Assembly: GCA_945643635.1 (NCBI GenBank)
Contig: CALZFC010000004.1
Location: forward strand, 1,884,501-1,948,500
From: Allodiplogaster sudhausi
Taxonomy: Eukaryota > Nematoda > Chromadorea > Rhabditida > Diplogasteridae
Length of the DNA stretch: 64,000 nucleotides
Direction: 5' to 3'
Shown here: positions 12,141-23,709 of the stretch, in pieces
Layout of the letters: the number at the start of each line of letters is the position of its first letter
Numbering within the stretch: the stretch's first letter is position 1
The notes under the pieces: generated by a model
Databases searched by the model: none
What the model was told of the DNA's origin: nothing
The model's input: the letters and a program-made list of their open reading frames with translations, nothing else
Translations under genes and position numbers: made by a program

Positions 12141-12309
12141 TTTTTGATTCATGATTCCATAATAAAGTAAAAATAAGTGTTTAACGTACATTCAGATTCA
12201 GTACTTGAAAAACGTCCGTCACTTTAAGGATAAATCTGTCAATGAAAACAGATACATATTTATGCATGTATGTATATCCCTTAAAACGAGACTGAATTCT
12301 TTCTATGTC

Positions 12310-12444
12310 CTCCAAGCGACCGACTGGTGGCGCCAGTTCGTGTATTTGCGTCGTGGGCGCGGCACGCTGATCCGCGCCAATGTGGCCGGCCGGCTATGAC
12401 TGGACGGTCTATCCCACCACGACCGTTCAGGTGGGAGGAGAGTA
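12310..12444 (+). pseudogene. Unidentified exon-like fragment
   Basis: Reads TDWWRQFVYLRRGRGTLIRA followed by NVAG, and after a one-base shift YDWTVYPTTTVQVGGE and a stop. The preceding sequence (TGTCCTCCAAG) is a possible acceptor. It is GC-rich against AT-rich surroundings, as expected for a coding relic. No second copy was found in the window and I do not recognise the protein. Confidence 0.35.
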
Positions 12445-12837
12445 ATTAGGGACTTTGTTCTCTTTCTCTCACTCTCTCTCTCTTTCTCTGTCTCTTCTCT
12501 CACCCTTTCTTTCTATTTTTTTTTGTCATCGATGCCAAGGTGGAATTCTCCGCAGGAACACTTCATTAATACCTTGCAGTATTTCTCTATTTAAATGTAC
12601 TTTTATAAATCAGTATTCCTTGTACTCTCAATGTGTCTGAAGAAAATAATATTAATAGTGCGAGAAAATGAGATACAGGTGGTTCTGCGACGTGTTAGAC
12701 TATGAAAAGCGAGCATGCTAATTTAATGTTGATATATCCTGCCGCTCGTGCGTTTCAATAAGTAAAAGTAAACTATTCGACACAAATTCAGAGACAGTAT
12801 TTTATTAACATTCTTCAGTTTGTTGGATATATCCGTC

Positions 12838-12945
12838 TCTCCCATACTTTTTCTCTGTCTCTCTCTCTGCTTTCCTCAAATTCTCTTCTCTCTCTCTCTC
12901 TCTCTTCTCTGTCTCTCTCTCTTCTCTCTCTCTCTTCTTTCTTCA
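12838..12945 (+). repeat. CT microsatellite
   Basis: Runs of CTCTCT interrupted by TTCT. Low complexity only. Confidence 0.8.
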
Positions 12946-12972
12946 GCATCCAAAATAAATAATGAAAATACT

Positions 12973-13445
12973 TAGGCCGTCCACTCCGCCCGAATCACGC
13001 TGCTCCACTTGGAGTTTGCTCGTGATGTCATCGTCAAACAGTTAGCCAAGCACGTAAGAGGACAAAAGCTTTTTTGATTGATTTTTTTTACCAATATTGT
13101 ATGTGTTTTTGGGAACAAAATGGTTTTTGGCGTTGAAAAAAATAAATGACGACATGTCCAATAAATAAGACTTCTGTTGACACGATTCCCCGGTTCCCTT
13201 CCTACACTCGCCACTTCGTCGTCCAAAGCCGCGTCTGCTGGTACACGGTGGATGTCGTCAAGGAGGAGCGACGAGAACATCTTCAGAAAGAACGTCGCCA
13301 TTAGTACTACGTCGTTTTTATTTGACATAAATATTTTCATGATATTTAAAATCCCATTGAAAATGAACTTGAGTTTCTATCGAACGTCGATCACTCGCCA
13401 GCTGACTCTTTTATCTTCTCGCAAATCGTCGAGTACGCCAAATAA
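12973..13445 (+). pseudogene. Cluster of exon-like segments, unknown gene
   Basis: Three GC-rich segments sit between AT-rich introns. The first, 12975-13052, has a CTTAG acceptor and a GTAAGA donor and reads AVHSARITLLHLEFARDVIV. The second, about 13178-13300, reads SYTRHFVVQSRVCWYTVDVV with a charged helical end and a stop. The third, about 13350-13445, reads NVDHSPADSFIFSQIVEYAK and a stop. Phases between them do not all close in my reading. They may be pieces of one multi-exon gene or of several duplicates. I do not recognise the product. Confidence 0.35.
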
Positions 13446-13484
13446 AGAAGAAGGTCATTTTTCTTTGCAAAAAGAAGAACAAAA

Positions 13485-13685
13485 TGTTGACAGGTGGTTC
13501 AATATGAAGTCGTGCTGAATATATGAAACTGGCAACGAAACTGCCAAGTTTGTTTAACCCATGTCTACTCCGTCTTATGAATAATTATTACTATAGGATT
13601 TATTGCAGCATCTTGTCGGATGCCCTCGCCGAATTCCCGTGGCGACAATGGCCAATTAGGCATACGGTAGCTTCATCTTCCAATA
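13485..13685 (+). pseudogene. AEFLPRQWPIG exon module, copy 2
   Basis: Starts GACAGGTGGTTC and ends GGCATACGGTAG. The coding-like frame reads YCSILSDALAEFPWRQWPI, aligned with the copies at 11165-11345 and 27545-27755. Long upstream sequence of the module is also partly shared (TCTTATGAA block). Confidence 0.4.
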
Positions 13686-13734
13686 AATATAACTGATTGC
13701 TTCTAACGATAATGCCAAAAGTGATCAGTCGTCT

Positions 13735-14540
13735 TTCTTTTTCTCTTCATCTCTAAGATCACAATCTTTCTATCTCTTCTCTCACATTTTCTATGGTACT
13801 TATCCTTTTCTACTGTCTCTAATAACTCTTTTCTCCTTTTTTGTCTCCTTGTCCGTGTCTCTCAGTCCTTTCTCTGACTCGCTATCTCGCCCTCTATCTT
13901 CCTTTATCTCCAAATTTGTTAAATCCAAAAAAAACAGTTTTTTTCTTCCTATTCAGTCGACGTCTCCACACGCCCTTCTCCGTCACCAGCAACTGACGCG
14001 CGACGCCATGGCTGATGAGGGAGGAACTGAGTCGATTAATTATTTAACCTTTAGTTTTTATTACGCTAATAGTAATTTTCAAATGATAGTTTTACTAAAT
14101 TATAATTGTTTTATTAAATTGAAAAAGATAGATGCTTTGTCTCCTTCGCGCTCTTCGCCAGCCAGGATTTTCCTTTTTCGTAACCAGCGGGGGAAAACTT
14201 ATTTTTTCCTATTGAATCAGTAAATAAACACACCTTATAAATTGATTAAAAAGAACTTCAAATCTTTTAAAAATAAATAGTCTGACAATGAGGTAGAAAT
14301 GCACGAGAAAAGATCATCGTTGTGCAAATGGCATCCCCGCTTTTAGCCAGAAAAATGGAAATAAAACCACAAGTGACTTCACAGTCAAGGTGGCAAAGTC
14401 GATTGTCACGAACAATTAATTAATATTTGTAATATCTCATGAAAGACCGATGATGTAGATTTCGTCTGATGAATTGTTTTATTATTTGTGAAATATTTTA
14501 TATAAGAGAATATTAATCTTTTTAATAAACATTAAAAAAA
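13735..14540. other. Repeat-derived spacer
   Basis: CT-rich sequence (13735-13910), then AT-rich DNA, then a dispersed-repeat block at about 14280-14430 (TTAGCCAGAAAAATGG, AAACCACAAGTGACTTCAC). The open frame at 13849-14223 is low-complexity at its start and has no recognisable domain. No gene is supported. Confidence 0.5.
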
Positions 14541-14550
14541 GGAAATCTTA

Positions 14551-14998
14551 CAGAGACGGTCGCACCGAGATTATTCAATCGAAAGGTGCGATCGTGAACG
14601 CCATCCTCACACCAGAACAGACTGTTAGTAATGTTCATTTTATGTAAATATTTTATGAAATATAATCACTACATATTTATGTTACATCTTTATGATCGAA
14701 AAAATAAATTAAGCGATATTTTTCCTCTATCCAGTCGACTTCTCGACCTGCCCTTCTCCGTCGTGCATGCGATTCAACGCCAGCAGTGACCCGCGACTGG
14801 TGATTGAGGAAATGAATAACAAATAATATTTTAATCAGAAATTCATAATTAGATAATATTGATTGTGATTGTAGATTTCCAGGCCAAGGCGACGACCGCC
14901 ATTCCCATTGTCCAAGAGTTTCGAAATAAACGTTGGCTTTATTCCAGATGCCGCAGCACCAAACCGTCAAGTTATTATCACGATTGAACGGCCGCTTT
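14551..14998 (+). pseudogene. Two exon-like segments, unknown gene
   Basis: Segment one, about 14552-14620, follows a CTTACAG acceptor and reads RDGRTEIIQSKGAIVNAILT with a GTTAGT donor. Segment two, about 14876-14998, follows GATTGTAG and ends VGFIPDAAAPNRQVIITIER PL and a stop. Within segment two, good coding sense requires a one-base shift near 14915. The TTAA element at 15001 begins immediately after the stop codon. I do not recognise the product. Confidence 0.4.
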
Positions 14999-15000
14999 AA

Positions 15001-16643
15001 GAGAGCCTCTCTGTAAGACTCAAGGAGGCCGCTATGGACGCCTGCCCTAGAAATTCATAATTGTTCTAGAACCATGAAAACATTATGAGGGATGTGTCTA
15101 GTGTTCATAACGAAGTCTAGGCGGTCAGAAAGTTTAGAAAAAATTTTTTCACTTAGATATAAGTTGTAATGTTCATAAATTTTGGATGACCATAACTACC
15201 GTTATACTCAATATTTCTGAATAATCTTTTCACTGTTAGATTCCCTGTTCAAAACTACACAAAAAAGTCCGTGGAGACCATTTTCGAAAAACTTTTGCCA
15301 AAGGAATGAAATATAATATGCAGAAAAATTTCATTTCGATCAAGTGAACCATGGATGGTAGTCAAAAGTAGAAAATCAACGTCAAATTTATGTTTGTCGT
15401 CTCAAACAACCTAATGGCACAGTTTTCAGAACATAAGTTCCATTGGTACCAGCATTCGCAGAACAGCTCAAAATAGTCGAAACATCTCGTGAATTTTTTT
15501 TGAAATTTCAAGATTTCTTAAAAATGTACAGGTTTTGCATTTTCATCGAAGGATATATTATGTAAAAGTCTCTGCTCTTTCGAATGGTTATGACCTTTTT
15601 GGCAATCCGATTCACAAATGCCCTGATAGTTGGCTTCGAAGGAGTTTTCATACATTTATTTCGCCTTCTAGGCTCGTAAAAATGAAATTTCTTGACTTTT
15701 AGAGTACTTTTGAGTGGTATATCATGAAAGAACTTCAAAGAATCCTGGAATACATACTATTGGGTGCTAGATGTTTCAAATAAACTAATTTGAAATAATT
15801 GCCAAAAAATATGCAGCAATATCGCCTTCAACGGTCAACATTCAAATACATATTCCCAAAAAAGTATCCTCAGATTTTGATTAAAAAGCTGTACCCGACT
15901 CAGTTTTAACTGCTCTTTCTTGTAGAATAAATATTATGTGGTAATTTGGTCTATATGACCCATTAATGATCCAAAGAATGAGTATTTTAACACCAGAATT
16001 TGGCCAAAAACACAAAACGTCAATTTTAGGCCTTTAGACTAATTTCTTTTGTATACAAAGTATATATTATTTTAAAGAGGATAAAAAATTACATCGAATG
16101 GACTATTCCGTTTTAAAATTAATGAAGTTTGAAAGAAATTATGGTTTGCAGCCAAAGCCGAAATTTGCTCAGAAACCCATATTCAAATGCAGATACCCAA
16201 AAAAAGTATCCGAGATTTTTCCTCGCAGAAACATATTCTGTGTAGTTTTTCCTGCTCTTTCTCATGGACCATTCGGTTTTTTGGACGTAATAGTAAAAAA
16301 AAAGTTATTGCCTGAAAACGAATTTTTAAAAACTTAAATTGGAGAAAAGTCATATAAATTTTGTTTTTCGAAAATGGTCTCCAGGGACTTTTTTGTGTAG
16401 TTTTGAACAGGGAATCTAACAGTGAAAAGATTATTCAGAAATATTGAGTATAACGGTAGTTATGGTTATCCAAAATTTATGAACATTACAACTTATATCT
16501 AAGTGAAAAATTTTTTTCTAAACTTTCTGACCGCCTAGACTTCGTTATGAACACTAGACACATCCCTCATAATGTTTTCATGGTTCTAGAACAATTATGA
16601 ATTTCTAGGGCAGGCGCTCCTTGGCCCTTACTGAGAGGCTCTC
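15001..16643 (+). mobile_element. Non-autonomous element with ~290-bp TIRs and TTAA flanks
   Basis: Arms at about 15001-15292 and 16363-16643 are near-perfect inverted repeats. Both ends read GAGAGCCTCTC inward and are flanked by TTAA (14997-15000 and 16644-16647), the target used by piggyBac-type elements. The core holds two diverged direct copies of a segment of about 345 bp (compare 15840 and 16182, CAAATACATATTCCC and CAAATGCAGATACCC). Short ORFs in the core are AT-rich and unlike any transposase I know. A second, single-ended relic lies at 32148-32465. Confidence 0.8.
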
Positions 16644-16649
16644 TTAAAC

Positions 16650-18500
16650 AATACGATTGTAAAGTCAAAACTACGACTGATAAAGGTCGAGCATTTCGGA
16701 TGTAAATTTTATTCAAATTTCAAAAATTCATATAAAATCGCAAATGCGTCTTCAGCAGTTTTAAAATAGTTTCACACTCATTTTTCGATTAATACTACAT
16801 AATAAAGTTACTGAGGTTGTGATTGGCTGGGTTATTGAAAGAGGCTTCCCTTGTAAGTATATTTTGATGAGCATGCATACATATATATGTATGTACATAC
16901 GTATTGTTTATATGAGTTATATAATTTCTAATTTAAACACGTGGACGTCCTACTATTGGTCTGCAAACGGGATCTCTATTTTTAACCATTAGTTGGAAGT
17001 AAAACCACCAGTGGCATCACTGACCAAGGTGACGAACTTCACAAACAATTCACGAATATTTTGTAACGAATTCATTGAGCGGCTGAGGGAAAGAGATCGA
17101 AGAGGGAGAAAAGGGAAACAGATGAGAGAGAGAGAAAGAGAAAGCGAGATGGAGAGAAAGGGAAAGAGAGTATAGTAGAGAGGGAGGGAGAGAGATAGAG
17201 AAAGATAATGAGAAAGAGAAAGAAAGAATTTTGTTTTGTATTCGTTCAAATTATTCTTAATAATTTTATGTAATGGTTGCCCGGTATATAATTTCAGAAT
17301 GATGTTTTTGCCTGCTCTTCTTGATTTTCACGGCGCCATGTGCCAAAGTCTCTTCCTTATTGTTTTGGTTTCCTTGGCACGATTTAACCTCTCAACGCGT
17401 ACTCTCAGTCTCTCCCTCTCTCTCCCTCTATCCCCATCTCTCCCCTTCTCTCCTCCTCTCTCTCATTCTCTCTCTCTCAATCGCTCTCTCTGTTTCTCGC
17501 TCTCTATGCTTTTGCAACTTCATTGCTATTGTTTAAAAAAAAAATATTTACGCTAAATAGCAAGGAATGAGATGCAGGTGGTTTTTACATGTATGCGACT
17601 AGGAAAAGCGACCAGACTAAAAAAAATTTATGATTTTTAGATCTGAATGCTTTAATGATTGTGAGAAAATGTCTAAATGGACTTTCCAGAAGCGTGCAGT
17701 ATACACATGTGTTATCAGTGGATGAAGAAATGTTTGAAAAAAATTTTCGAAGAAAAGAAGAGCATACAATAGATACATGACCATTTGCAAAGTGCAAATG
17801 CATCAAATTTATTATTTCTTCTCGCGGGCCAGCTCTCATCATTCTCCTAATGGGATCCCTGATTTTTAGCTAGAAATAAGTAAGTAAAACCACAGGTGAC
17901 ATCACTGCAAGGCGGCAAACTCGATTGTGACTAATAGTTCATGAATATTCTGTAATAAAAAGTTTCAGATTGTACTGATAATCTTATTTTAAGACATTTT
18001 TCAAGAATAGAGAGACATCCCATGGACGTAGCGATTGCCCCTTGTCACATAGACTGTGTGAGTATTCCTTGCAGTCTCAAACCGATTGCCCATCTGCTTG
18101 CAACAAAATGTTAGAAAGGCACGTTTATTCAGTAACAAATTATAGCATTCTTCAGAAGAAGAAGAAAAAGAACATTGGAACTGCATGATAGACTATGAAA
18201 GTAAATTTATTCTTACTGAATGCTTCGTCAATTAAATGTTTCCCCTTCCTTCATTCCCTTTGTCTCTTGCTTTCTATTTCAAGTTAAAATGAGTCATCAG
18301 TGGTGGATAAAGAAATTTTTGTAATAGCAATTTCGAAGAAAAAACAGTACAGAATAAGCATGTGACCGTCTGTGAAAGTAATGCCATTAAAAGAGGCAAG
18401 AAAATGAGTTTAACATTTACTAATCCCAAATATAGAAGTAAAATCAGAGGTGACATCACTGTCAAAGTGACAAACTCGAATGTCATAAACAGTTCATGAA
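16650..18500. repeat. Dispersed-repeat copies and GA/CT tracts
   Basis: Copies of the ordered repeat family at about 16940-17070, 17640-17960 and 18030-18500; the last matches 2340-2700. A GA tract spans 17095-17225 and a CT tract 17400-17515. A module with GATGCAGGTGGTTTT at about 17570 is also dispersed. No gene seen. Confidence 0.7.
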
Positions 18501-18509
18501 TAACAATAA

Positions 18510-18860
18510 TTTATTTTGGCTAGCAGAGTAATATTTTACAATGCCGCTGCTGCTCAACCGTCTTTCGATTCCATTATCTTGTGCTCGACATCTCTCAACA
18601 TCCCTCCACTGAACGTTATGCGACACACGTGGGGACGAAGAATACTGTGTCCTTTTAGAGAGAGAGACAGAGAGATAGAGAGTAGCAGAGAGAAAGAGGG
18701 AGAGGGAAAAGAAAAGAAAGACAACGACAGAGAGAAAGGGACGGAGAGAGAGATGTGAGATGGGGGGGGGGAGCATATTGAAGAGGCTCCTCGGGACCAA
18801 GATCCAACATCTCCTCTGACTCTCCCTCCCTCTCTCTCTCTCTCTCTCTCTCGTTTTCTA
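18510..18860. repeat. GA/CT low-complexity block
   Basis: GA run 18655-18755, a G run near 18762, and a CT run 18825-18852. The frames through it are artefacts. Confidence 0.8.
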
Positions 18861-19119
18861 TCGCACTAGGATGTACACAAAGAAAAAAAATGTCGGACAA
18901 CGAAAAATTACGTGACAACACAGTGGTCGCCGGTATCGAGGCGCGCAACCGACACTGGCCGGCCTCTTTCGGCTAAGGCCAGCATCAATGAGATGGGAGG
19001 TGACGATTGGGTGCTCATTTTAAAAGTGTACTAGTCCCATGCATGCGAAGCTCCGTCAGAGATAGGGTGCTCCAACCTTCCTAATAGCTAATCTACTTTA
19101 CATTAAAATCTTTTTTCTA

Positions 19120-19920
19120 TCAGCAATGTCTTTTATGATCCGATTGGATCTCGACCAGGGTTGTCCAAAACAAGGCCCGGGCCCTTCCAACTGCGGGCCC
19201 GGCCCGGGCCGGGCCCAGGATAAAAATGTTAAGGCGGGCCGGGCCCGGGCCCGTAAATTTCCACGCGGGCCGGGCCGGGCCCACTATCCTTGCGGGCCGG
19301 GCCCGGGCCTGCTTTCATGTGATAGAGAAAACATAATAGAATATTCTCGGTCATTTTGGGGTGATATTTTTAACATATTATATGTTTATTAACTAAAATT
19401 TGCATATAAATAAATATTGCATGTCTGTTTGCCACGTCGGAGAACTGTAGAATAGTTCAATTACACTCTGCCATTAGGTCCTCCATTCTAAATTCATTGT
19501 TGTAAGACAACAAGTTGAATAGCAAAAAGAAAAATCACATTAATCCAAGGCAGCGCAGCAGTTTTTCGTGCTCAGATAGCATCCTGGCCCGGGCCGGGTC
19601 CAGCCCGGGCCGGGCCCGGGCTTGGCCCGGGCCCATTTTTCTAAATGCGGGCCGGGCCTAGCCTCATGGGTAAGCGGGCCGGGCTGGGCCGGGCCCGGGT
19701 GGTAAGCGGGCCGGGCCGGGCCGGGCCCTACCTTCAAAATATGGGCCCGGGCCTGCCAATTTTGCAACGGGCCGGGCTCGGCCCGCCTTGGACATCCCTG
19801 ATCTCGACAGTGCAACAGTGGAAGGAATGAGGCTTGTTCCAAAACTGAAAGGAACTGTGTATGGTGGGACTGTATTGAAAAATATGTTTTCTGAAAAAAA
19901 AGTTGCACCAACTTTCTCTC
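19120..19920 (+). pseudogene. Exon-like ORF split by a hAT-like MITE
   Basis: A possible exon starts after CTATCAG (about 19122) with MSFMIRLDLD and is cut at 19155. It resumes after the element at 19809 with SATVEGMRLVPKLKGTVYGG in the same frame if one copy of the 8-bp duplication is removed. The product is unknown. The open frame runs into a CT tract at 19915. Whether the gene was alive before insertion is unknown. Confidence 0.45.
19156..19800 (+). mobile_element. hAT-like MITE with exact 8-bp TSD
   Basis: Ends are CAGGGTTGTCC and, inverted, CAGGGATGTCC, a familiar hAT-type tip. The 8 bases ATCTCGAC occur directly on both sides (19148-19155 and 19801-19808). Subterminal blocks are extremely rich in GGGCCCGGGCC and a 270-bp AT-rich core lies between. 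No transposase is encoded. Confidence 0.9.
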
Positions 19921-20055
19921 TCTCGCTCTATCTGTATCTCACGCTTTCTGTCCACACTTTCTCTCTCTCTCTCTCTCTTATGCACTTTCTGTCTCTCTTT
20001 TTTATTTCTCTCTGTTATTTTGCAATGTCCTTGCCTCGGCAGCAAAAAAAAAACA

Positions 20056-20155
20056 TTCGCTGAGGAACACTCGGTGCTGGTCGAGCAGGCGATTCTCTTT
20101 GAGAAGGAGCATGGAAGGGGGCTGCAGACGCAGCTGCTGCGGTTTGTATTTGGCG
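20056..20155 (+). pseudogene. FEKEH exon module, best-preserved copy
   Basis: Reads AEEHSVLVEQAILFEKEHGR followed by GLQTQLLR, GC-rich between AT-rich flanks. Copies with the same frame are at 26452-26545 (preceded by YLHSMRGLFS) and, broken, at 7453-7560; a short match is at 38100. The alternating aromatic and acidic helical pattern faintly recalls HAT/TPR repeats, but I do not claim a family. Confidence 0.4.
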
Positions 20156-20194
20156 TGAAATTCTTGATAAATACACAAAGTAATATTCTAAAAA

Positions 20195-21071
20195 GTCACT
20201 GAAATATTTTTTTCGACAAACTTTTATTCCATTCCGTTATTCAAACAAACGATCTATATAGGATATAGACGAAGTTTTGGAGTGCAACGTTGAAATAAAA
20301 ATAATTTAATTCACCATATAGTATATGATACGACCAGACTGGATATATTATAGAATTGAACCGACTCATCGGGGACGAGCTCCAACATTTCTCCACCCCA
20401 CCCCTCTCTTTCTCGTTCTCGGTGTCTCGCTCTCTGTCTCAGGCAAATGTATATACTAGACAGAAGAGAGAAAGATTGTGTTTTTCGAATCTGTGCATGA
20501 ATACCAAGAGGCCATTGGGGGATTACATTGTTTGTTCAACAGAACATTGGTGGATCATAAAAGACATTGAAAAAGGAACCATTGTGATACATGATGTCTA
20601 TTCCGATCTTTTCTCTCTCTCACTCACGCCTCTCTATCTCTCTCACTCTCTCTCTCTCTCTCTCTAAAAAAGGAAGAACAAATAAAAAGGTGTGATTATG
20701 TTTTGCAAATACGAAGAACAAAATTATGACTGGTGCTTTTGAATGAAGGCTTGCAGAATATTATTAACGATGACACTACCAAATTTGAAAAGCCGAGTTT
20801 GTGTCATACTTGTGATATTATATTACTGAACTCATTAGTCTTTGTCATATGTGAAAGCCACCAAAAATCATGCAATCTTGCACACCAAACCTCGAAACGG
20901 CACATAACAGAAAACAAAGCACTGTATAGGGATTGTGACGAGGGAATAATCCCTCTAATATCCTCAGCTGACCAAATATTGCCGACTGAGGACAGGAAAG
21001 ACGCGAATGAGGGAAGAATAAAACTACTTAAGCGGACCTTGAGTCGGGAAAGGCAAGCTCAACGCCACAGG
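20195..21071 (+). promoter_or_regulatory. Upstream region of intact cellulase, partly replaced
   Basis: About 20195-20565 matches the 5' flank of copy 1 (8305-8690). From about 20566 to 21060 the two copies differ completely: this copy carries about 490 bases, including a CT tract (20630-20665) and a piece of the GACTGGTGCTTTTG module, not present upstream of copy 1. Similarity returns 8 bases before the ATG (CCACAGGATGCG). The reading frame is open from 20733 into the gene. Confidence 0.55.
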
Positions 21072-22504
21072 ATGCGACGCATAGCCTTCTGTCTAGCAGT
21101 CGTTTTGCTGGATGCTTACGCGCTCATCCCGAAGGACCCGCCCTATGGAAAGCTCTCGGTGCAAGGCACGAAGTTGGTGGGCGCGAATGGCCAACCCGTC
21201 CAACTCATCGGAATGTCGCTGTTCTGGTCTCAGTGGATGGGACAGTACTTCAACAGGGCCACCGTCGACGCACTCGCCTGCCAGTGGGGCGCGAACGCGG
21301 TGCGTGCCGCGATGGGCGTCGAGCAGGGCGGTTACCTCAGCAACAAGCAGGGCGAGCTGGCGAAGGTGCGCTCCGTCGTGGAGGCGGCCATCGAGCGAGG
21401 CATCTACGTGATCATCGACTGGCACGACCACGAGGCACACAAACACAAGCAGGACGCGATTGAGTTCTTCAAGTTAGTGGCCAACGACTACGGCAAGTAC
21501 CCGCACGTGCTCTACGAGACCTTCAACGAGCCTCTCCAGGTATATCTTTAAGGCGGTTTCTACAAGGCTTCAACAAACGCTTTAGGTGGACTGGAACGGC
21601 GTTCTGAAGCCCTACCACACCGACTTGCTAAAGGCGATTCGCTCCATCGACCCTGACAACGTGGCCCTGCTGGGTACTCCATCATGGTCGGGAGCCTCGG
21701 GCATAACCGATGCCAGCAACTCACCTTTGTCGGGTACGCACGGCGCATAGTCCACTCACGTCCTGTTGTAATTTAGGCCAGACCAACGTGGTGTACGTGC
21801 AGCACTTCTACTCGGGTTCGCACCGCGACTACGAGCGAAGTGCGTACTCGAGTGCCGCAGCGAAGATCCCCGTGTTCATTTCGGAGTACGGCATCTCCGA
21901 GGCTGACGGCGGCTCCAACGGACAGATCTACACGGACGAGTCGAACAAATGGTTTGCGCTGCTGGACCAAAACAAGGCCTCCTACTTGGCGTGGTCGATC
22001 GCCGACAAAAACGAAGCCTCAGCAGCGCTCAAGCCTGGCACCCAGCCCAATCAGGTGGGCAACGACGCGCAGTTGTCGAATGCCGGCATCTTCCTGAAGA
22101 ACATGATCAAGTCGAGGATGTTGTTCTCATGCGACGGCAGCGTTCCGTCTCCAGGCCCAACATCTGCTCCGGCCCCGTCAACGCCACCATCGTCCAGTGC
22201 CAACGGATTGTCTGTCCAGGTAAAGACAACCAACTCCTGGCCGGGCGGTGCTCAACTCGACATCGTCGTCACCAACAACGGCGCGTCGCAGATCTGCTCT
22301 GCGCAGCTGAAACTCCAGAAGGATGGCTCGACGTCTATTGTCAGTTTGTGGGGTCTGGACAATACCGCCAGCGACCTGTACAAGACGCCCGACCATATGA
22401 AACTCGCGAGTGGCCAGGCCCACACCGCTGGCGCGGTCATCAGTGGCTCGAAGATACCGTCCTTCAGCGTCGTCAGCACCATTCTATGTGGCAACGGGTC
22501 CTAG
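21072..22504 (+). CDS. Secreted GH5 endoglucanase with CBM2
   Basis: Endo-beta-1,4-glucanase, predicted to be secreted and to cleave cellulose in plant cell walls. Exons 21072-21539, 21586-21733 and 21777-22504 give 447 residues; introns are 46 and 43 bp with GT/AG ends, phases 0 and 1. Residues 1-17 form a signal peptide, which decides the start even though the frame is open back to 20733. The GH5 domain covers roughly residues 20-310, with the WHDH motif (117-120), the acid/base Glu153 in FNEP and the nucleophile Glu242 in FISEYG. A Ser/Pro/Thr linker (about 325-345) leads to a CBM2 domain (about 346-447) with NSW and LWGL aromatic motifs and two Cys. This is the GH5 subfamily 2 plus CBM2 layout of tylenchid nematode cellulases, widely held to derive from bacteria. 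It is the only undamaged copy in the window. The exons are strikingly GC-rich compared with their surroundings. Confidence 0.95.
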
Positions 22505-23560
22505 GCCCCGCTCCGATAAACAGAGAGAGACTGCCGTCTCTTCTTCTCCACAACTCCAAAACATTTAAATGTCGCTGATAAACTCCATTTGAATAATTGC
22601 ATTATGAGTATAAAGGGACAGCGGAAGAAGAACATGCTCTCTATTGCAAGGAAGAAAAGAGGAAGACACAACTGACACATTAAAAAATATATATTGAACG
22701 TTCAATAATTAAATCTGACAACCCAAGTTTATGAAATTGGCAATAAAATCAATTTTTCACAATTCTGACCTTCCTCGGATTGGCAAGGATCCAATTAAGT
22801 TTGACCATTTGAGTATTCCTAGTATTCACAGAATCGCCTGCCTACCTCTTTGCTACTCAATTCTCTGCTCTAAAGTTTACAAGTCGTCAACTTCGACTTC
22901 TAAACGTGGATGTCGGTTGGAAATTTAGTCAATTAAGTGATTTATTTGTTTTCGTCCATAAAATGGATACAATGTGTATTTACTTAGTAACTCATTATTT
23001 CATTCTTCAGAGAGAAGAAAAAACATTTTAAAAGAAATTTTGATATTTTTTCGAAAAGAAGTACTTATCAATTAAAAAAGGCTTCGCATTCATATGCGAA
23101 AGCAAATGAATTTATAATTTACTATTATCAATAAGACAGAGCGGTCGATCGCTGTGAAAATGGGATCTACGCTTTAATCAAGAAATACGGCAGTAAAACC
23201 ACGGGTGCGCTTACTATCAAATTAAAAAAAAACTCGATTCTCAAGAACAAGTCATGAATATTTTTGTAATTATTTCTCTATTTGAACACATTTCTTTCTT
23301 TTCTTCTCCTGCATCTTTCTCTCTCTCTCTGCAGTCTGCGTCTCCTCCGTCCATTGCTCTCTCATACCCTTGCCTCCCTCTCTCTCCTCGTGTGTTTCTT
23401 CTCATTCTCCGCTTCTCCCTCCTCCAATGCCTTTCATATTCTGGCTGGCTGTGAGCGCAGAGAGGCCGGCAGATCACGCAACACGCGAGAGCGTTCAGGG
23501 CAGGAAACAGTTAAAAATATAGGGATGAAAAAAAGAAGAAAAAATAGTTATTTTTTATTT
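22505..23560 (+). repeat. 3' flank of intact cellulase
   Basis: Matches 10094-11150 almost base for base, including the polyadenylation-like AATAAA context, the dispersed-repeat block and the CT tract. It ends abruptly at the CBM2 fragment that begins at 23561. Confidence 0.85.
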
Positions 23561-23709
23561 TGGACAATACCGGCAGCGACCTGTACAAGACGCCCGATCA
23601 TGTGAAACTCGCGAGTGGCCAGGCCCACACCGCTGGCGCGGTCATCAGTGGCTCGAAGATACCGTCCTTCAGCGTCGTCAGCACCATTCTATGTAGCAAC
23701 GGGGCATAG
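23561..23709 (+). pseudogene. Cellulase CBM2 tail fragment
   Basis: Encodes the last ~49 residues of the cellulase (from the LDNTGSDLYKTPDH region) and the stop, preceded by unrelated flank. It and the following 330 bases match the 3' end and flank of copy 3 (33550-34050) more closely than copy 2. No upstream exons exist, so it cannot be functional. Confidence 0.9.

Noticed and set aside
19126..19911. Gly/Pro-rich ORFs in the GGCC-rich MITE
   Set aside because: Produced by GGGCCCGGGCC repetition at the ends of a transposon.
20733..21071. N-terminal extension of the intact cellulase
   Set aside because: The frame is open, but the upstream part is unrelated in the sister copy and a clear signal peptide begins at 21072.
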